Shown one piece after another: positions 60,606 through 64,000 of a stretch of DNA of 64,000 nucleotides. The stretch lies in the NCBI GenBank assembly GCA_902809985.1, contig CADDXC010000001.1:372001-436000 (forward strand), written 5' to 3'. The translations under genes and the position numbers were made by a program. The notes beneath the pieces are model-generated. The model saw only the letters and a program-made list of their open reading frames with translations. It made no database searches and had not been told where the DNA came from. The stretch's first letter is position 1. Each line of letters begins with the position of its first letter. The DNA comes from Clostridiaceae bacterium BL-3. GTDB lineage: Bacteria; Bacillota; Clostridia; Clostridiales; Clostridiaceae.

Positions 60606-62636
60606 TTACCCTAAAAATTTTTTTATGGTGATTTTCAATTTTTCAAGAGGAAATGGTTTTGAAATATAGTCGTCCATACCACTCCCAATGCACATTTCCC
60701 GGTCTCCCAGCATTCCATATGCAGTCATTGCCACTATGGGTACATGATTTCCAGTATGGATTTCATTTTTCCTTATTATTTTTGTGGCTTCAAGTCCATT
60801 TAATTCAGGCATCTGTATATCCATGAGTATTAGATCCACAGAAGTATTTTTCAAGAGCTTCAATGCCTGTTTTCCTGTATATGCGCATTGATAACTGTAT
60901 TTTAAATTTTTTATCATATTTCGGACTATCTGCATATTTATATCATTATCTTCAACTATGAGAATGGTTTTATCCATGTTTTTTGATGATGATTTCCTGT
61001 TTTCATCAAAATTAGATGAGGAGTTGTTAGATGATTCACTAAAATCCAGAAAGAATTCTGATGTGAAATAAAAGGTGCTTCCGAGATTTTCTGTGCTTTC
61101 AAACCATATATCACCATTCATGATTTTTACCAGTTCTTTTGATATTGAAAGGCCAAGTCCCGTGCCTGAATAATCTTTGCTGTATGATATACCCTGCTGA
61201 GAAAATTTTTTAAAAATTTCCTTTTTAAATTCATCCTTGATTCCAATGCCAGTATCTTTTATGGAAAATTCAAGTATTATTTTTTCATTTATCTGTGATA
61301 ATAATTTAATCTTAAAAGTTATTCTTCCGCTCTGTGTGAATTTAAGTGAATTATTAAATAAATTTATCAGCACTTGTCGTAATTTTAATTCGTCACCGGC
61401 CATTTTATAAGGTATAAGGGAATCCATGTAATAAGTAAAACCTATATTTTTCTTTTCACAGGCAAATGAAACTTCCCGTACGAAAACGTCAATCATATTT
61501 TTAAAATTAAATACTTTTATATAGAGATCAATGTTTCCCGATTCTATTTGGGATATATCTAAAATATTGTTTACTATACCAAGTAGATGTTTTGAGGAAT
61601 TCTTTAATATTTCAATGTATGACTCTTCATCTTCATTTATATTCATTAATCCAAGTAATTCAATAGCTCCTATAATGCCATTTAATGGAGTTCTGATTTC
61701 ATGGCTCATGTTGGCTAAAAACTGGCTTTTGGCTCTATTTGCATTTTCTGCTTCTATTTTAGCTTTTTCTGCCTGTTGTTTAGCCTTGCTCAATTCTTTA
61801 TAATTAGTTCTCAGCTCTTCCTCGGTGGCTGCCAGTTCTTCATATATAGAAGAGAGCTCTTCATATTTATTTTTCAATTCCTGTTCAGATTTTATCTTTT
61901 TAGTTATGTCTCTGGCAATAGTAGATGCTCCTATGACTTTATTGTCCTCATTGTAAATAGGTGAAACACTTATTGATATGGGAAGTTTTGTACCATTTTT
62001 GCGCATACGTACAGTTTCGTAATGATTTATCTTTATGTTATTTTTTACTTTGTCTAATATTGAAACAATATCTTCTTTACTTTCATCGGGTATAATCGTG
62101 GATATACTTTTACCTATGATTTCTTCTTTGCTGTATCCATAGAGATTTTGAGCTCCCTTGTTCCAGCTCGTAACAATACCCTTTAAATCCTTGGTTAAAA
62201 TTGCATCTTCAGAATTTTCAATAATGGAAGCTAGTCTTCTTAAGGTATCTTCTTTTTTTACTCTAACTGTAATGTCTTTTATTACAGTTAAAAATAGTAT
62301 TTCTGAATTATATTTAATTTTAATGTAGGACACTTCAACGGGAAAATTTGAGCCGTTTTTGGTGTGATGCAGGGTTTGAAAGTTTATTTTTTTACCTTCT
62401 GATCTTTCAAATTGCTGGTCCATATGAAATGGTTCGTTTGAAGATCCTAGATCAGATATTTTCATGGATAATAGTTCTTCCATTGAATATCCGTAACATT
62501 CTACTGCATTTTTATTGGCATACAGGATTTTTCCTTTTAAATTAACTACCAATACAGAATTTTTAGAGTTTTCCAGTGTATCTTTGTCTATTATAAAATT
62601 GTTTTGAATATTTTTATTACTTGCTGGATCAATCAA
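60606..62636 (-). CDS. PAS-PAS hybrid histidine kinase with receiver domain
   Basis: A 676-residue soluble sensor kinase. Two PAS domains occupy about residues 15-125 and 140-255 (YGYSMEELLSMKISDL, YGYSKEEIIGKSISTI). A coiled linker follows, then the kinase: H-box FLANMSHEIRTPLNGIIG, N-box INLFNNSLKFTQ, G1 DTGIGI, G2 GTGLGLSISKEL. The last 120 residues are a receiver with LMDIQMPELNG. No Hpt domain is present, so the phosphate must go elsewhere. I start at TTG 62636, 8 bases after GGAGG, overlapping the stop region of the upstream GGDEF-EAL gene. Confidence 0.9.
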   Translation of the reverse strand: MIDPASNKNIQNNFIIDKDTLENSKNSVLVVNLKGKILYANKNAVECYGYSMEELLSMKISDLGSSNEPFHMDQQFERSEGKKINFQTLHHTKNGSNFPVEVSYIKIKYNSEILFLTVIKDITVRVKKEDTLRRLASIIENSEDAILTKDLKGIVTSWNKGAQNLYGYSKEEIIGKSISTIIPDESKEDIVSILDKVKNNIKINHYETVRMRKNGTKLPISISVSPIYNEDNKVIGASTIARDITKKIKSEQELKNKYEELSSIYEELAATEEELRTNYKELSKAKQQAEKAKIEAENANRAKSQFLANMSHEIRTPLNGIIGAIELLGLMNINEDEESYIEILKNSSKHLLGIVNNILDISQIESGNIDLYIKVFNFKNMIDVFVREVSFACEKKNIGFTYYMDSLIPYKMAGDELKLRQVLINLFNNSLKFTQSGRITFKIKLLSQINEKIILEFSIKDTGIGIKDEFKKEIFKKFSQQGISYSKDYSGTGLGLSISKELVKIMNGDIWFESTENLGSTFYFTSEFFLDFSESSNNSSSNFDENRKSSSKNMDKTILIVEDNDINMQIVRNMIKNLKYSYQCAYTGKQALKLLKNTSVDLILMDIQMPELNGLEATKIIRKNEIHTGNHVPIVAMTAYGMLGDREMCIGSGMDDYISKPFPLEKLKITIKKFLG

Positions 62637-62637
62637 T

Positions 62638-64000
62638 TTAAATTCCTCCAAAGTTCCTTTTTTTAATTAGAATTTTTTCAGCTTTATCCATAGTAAGTGG
62701 TCTGCTAAAATAATATCCCTGGATTATACTGCATCCAATTTCTGAAAGTAAGTTCAGCTGTTCTTTTGTTTCTACGCCTTCGGCAATTATTTCATAGTTC
62801 AATGATTTTGACAGGTCAATCATGCATTTTATTATGGATTTATTTTTTTTGTTGTAGATATTATTGATAAATGATTTGTCTATTTTTATTGTACTAATTG
62901 GCAGAGTGGTCAAGTAATTCAGTGAAGAATAGCCTGTTCCAAAATCATCTATGGAAATTTTAACTCCCCTTTTTAGAAGTGTATTTATAGTTTCAATTTT
63001 ATAGCTAAATAGATCTATTAAAGTACCTTCTGTTATCTCGATTTCAAGCAGAGAAGGTGAAATGCCATATTTTTCATATATGCTTATAAACCTGTTTGCA
63101 AAATTGTACTTTTTTAATTGAATGGGGGAGACATTTATAGATATTTTTTTCAAATCATGATTTTTTGCTTTCATTTTATTGATTGTTTTACATACGGAGT
63201 CCAGTACCCATTCACCGATTTCTACAATATTTCCTGTCATTTCTGCTATTGGTATGAATTCATCGGCAGGAACAGATCCAAGTTTTGCATTTTGCCACCT
63301 CAACAGAGCTTCGAAGCCTACTACCTGGTTTTTTACAGTATCTACCTGAGGTTGATACAGTACATAAAATTCATTGTTTTTTACAGCTGACTTCAACTCC
63401 TGCTCAATATAGATTTTTCTGCGATATGAGTTTAATATTTGACGTTGAAAAAAGGTAAAAGTATTTTTCCCGTTAATTTTGGACTGATATAATGCTAAAT
63501 CGGCATATTTGTATAGCTCGTCTATATCACTGGCATCTTTCGGAAATATAGTAATACCCATGCTTATTGTTATATATATTTTGTCACCTTTAACTTCAAA
63601 TGGCTTTTTTAAATAATTGAATATATTGCCGCATAATTTTAATAGTTCATCAGATGAATTGAATTCATTGGTAAGTATTATAAATTCATCTCCACTTATA
63701 CGATATAATTTTCCTAAACCTTTTATACATGAAATAATCAGCTGGCAAAAGATAATCAATAGTAAATCACCGTAATCATGGCCGAAAGTATCATTGACTA
63801 ATTTAAAGTCGTCTATATCCATAAACATCAATGCGCCCTTTTGTGAATTGTCCAGAGCTGCTTTGAGGTCGTTTACAAATAGAAGCCTGTTTGGAAGATC
63901 TGTTAAAGAATCATAATAGGCAAGATGATCAATGTGTCTTTCCAGTGTCTTCTTTTCAGTAACATCTTCTATTGATCCAGATATCAAGCTGATCTTACCT
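62638..64000 (-). CDS. PAS-GGDEF-EAL cyclic di-GMP protein (N-terminus outside window)
   Basis: At least 453 residues; the frame is open to the window edge. The first visible part is a PAS-end motif (ISGSIEDVTEKK). The GGDEF domain is degenerate at its first glycine (YRISGDEFII). The EAL domain keeps the catalytic residues: GFEALLRW, INVSPIQL, EITEGTLIDL, IDDFGTGYSSL, EGVET. It is therefore predicted to be a phosphodiesterase, perhaps GTP-tuned. It shares an operon with the hybrid kinase. Confidence 0.9.
   Translation of the reverse strand, partial: GKISLISGSIEDVTEKKTLERHIDHLAYYDSLTDLPNRLLFVNDLKAALDNSQKGALMFMDIDDFKLVNDTFGHDYGDLLLIIFCQLIISCIKGLGKLYRISGDEFIILTNEFNSSDELLKLCGNIFNYLKKPFEVKGDKIYITISMGITIFPKDASDIDELYKYADLALYQSKINGKNTFTFFQRQILNSYRRKIYIEQELKSAVKNNEFYVLYQPQVDTVKNQVVGFEALLRWQNAKLGSVPADEFIPIAEMTGNIVEIGEWVLDSVCKTINKMKAKNHDLKKISINVSPIQLKKYNFANRFISIYEKYGISPSLLEIEITEGTLIDLFSYKIETINTLLKRGVKISIDDFGTGYSSLNYLTTLPISTIKIDKSFINNIYNKKNKSIIKCMIDLSKSLNYEIIAEGVETKEQLNLLSEIGCSIIQGYYFSRPLTMDKAEKILIKKRNFGGI

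Overview
The window is AT-rich DNA from a motile, endospore-forming, low-GC Gram-positive anaerobe of the Clostridium type. The evidence is strong AGGAGG ribosome sites with frequent TTG and GTG starts, a FliY-type flagellar switch with CheC/CheD chemotaxis, FliW-CsrA control, a GerK-type germinant receptor, PepV, and a cobalamin-riboswitch cobalt importer. The species cannot be fixed from the sequence alone.

Layout. 1-2300: the tail of an unknown gene, a DUF1292 protein, a HAD phosphatase and a class IV aminotransferase. 2319-13069: a tight chemotaxis and flagellar-switch operon (fapA-like, cheW, cheD, cheB, cheR, cheA, cheC, cheY, cheW, fliM, fliY). 13280-24124: late flagellar genes (flgM, flgN, flgK, flgL, fliW, csrA, flaG, fliS, fliD, a fliT-like gene, flagellin). 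Sigma-28 promoters precede flgM and flagellin, and a near-perfect CsrA hairpin lies in the flagellin leader. Most gaps in this segment hold a recurrent palindromic repeat. 24177-35191: flagellin glycosylation, with a Maf glycosyltransferase and an apparently complete CMP-legionaminic acid pathway (ptmE, legF, legI, legG, legH, legB, legC) that also carries a GNAT acyltransferase and a PIG-L deacetylase. 35478-43600: a patchwork region with an AbiH-like gene whose end looks borrowed from an Rpn nuclease, a divergent flagellin-like gene, a GC-rich cobT with an unusual leader, Rpn remnants, an in-frame fusion of a TyrR-like sigma-54 activator to methionine gamma-lyase, and an NhaC-type transporter behind TyrR boxes and a sigma-54 promoter. 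43600-64000: comFB, pepV, a flavoprotein plus PyrK-like redox pair, gerKABC, an encapsulin with ferritin-like cargo, cobalamin riboswitch plus cbiMNQO, an AEC transporter, a nucleotidyltransferase remnant, a YitT/YczE protein, a diguanylate cyclase, DUF434, a hybrid histidine kinase and a GGDEF-EAL protein that runs off the window.

How the parts fit. Chemotaxis signals pass from CheA through CheY to the FliM/FliY switch. FlgM and sigma-28 time the late genes. FliW and CsrA probably couple flagellin translation to filament assembly. Maf and the nonulosonate operon decorate the flagellin. The most unusual items are the activator-lyase fusion beside intact tandem TyrR boxes, the covarying palindromic repeat family, the cobT leader that can pair with its own ribosome site, a short leader peptide between the cobalamin riboswitch and its terminator, the chimeric AbiH gene, and a GerKC without its lipobox cysteine.
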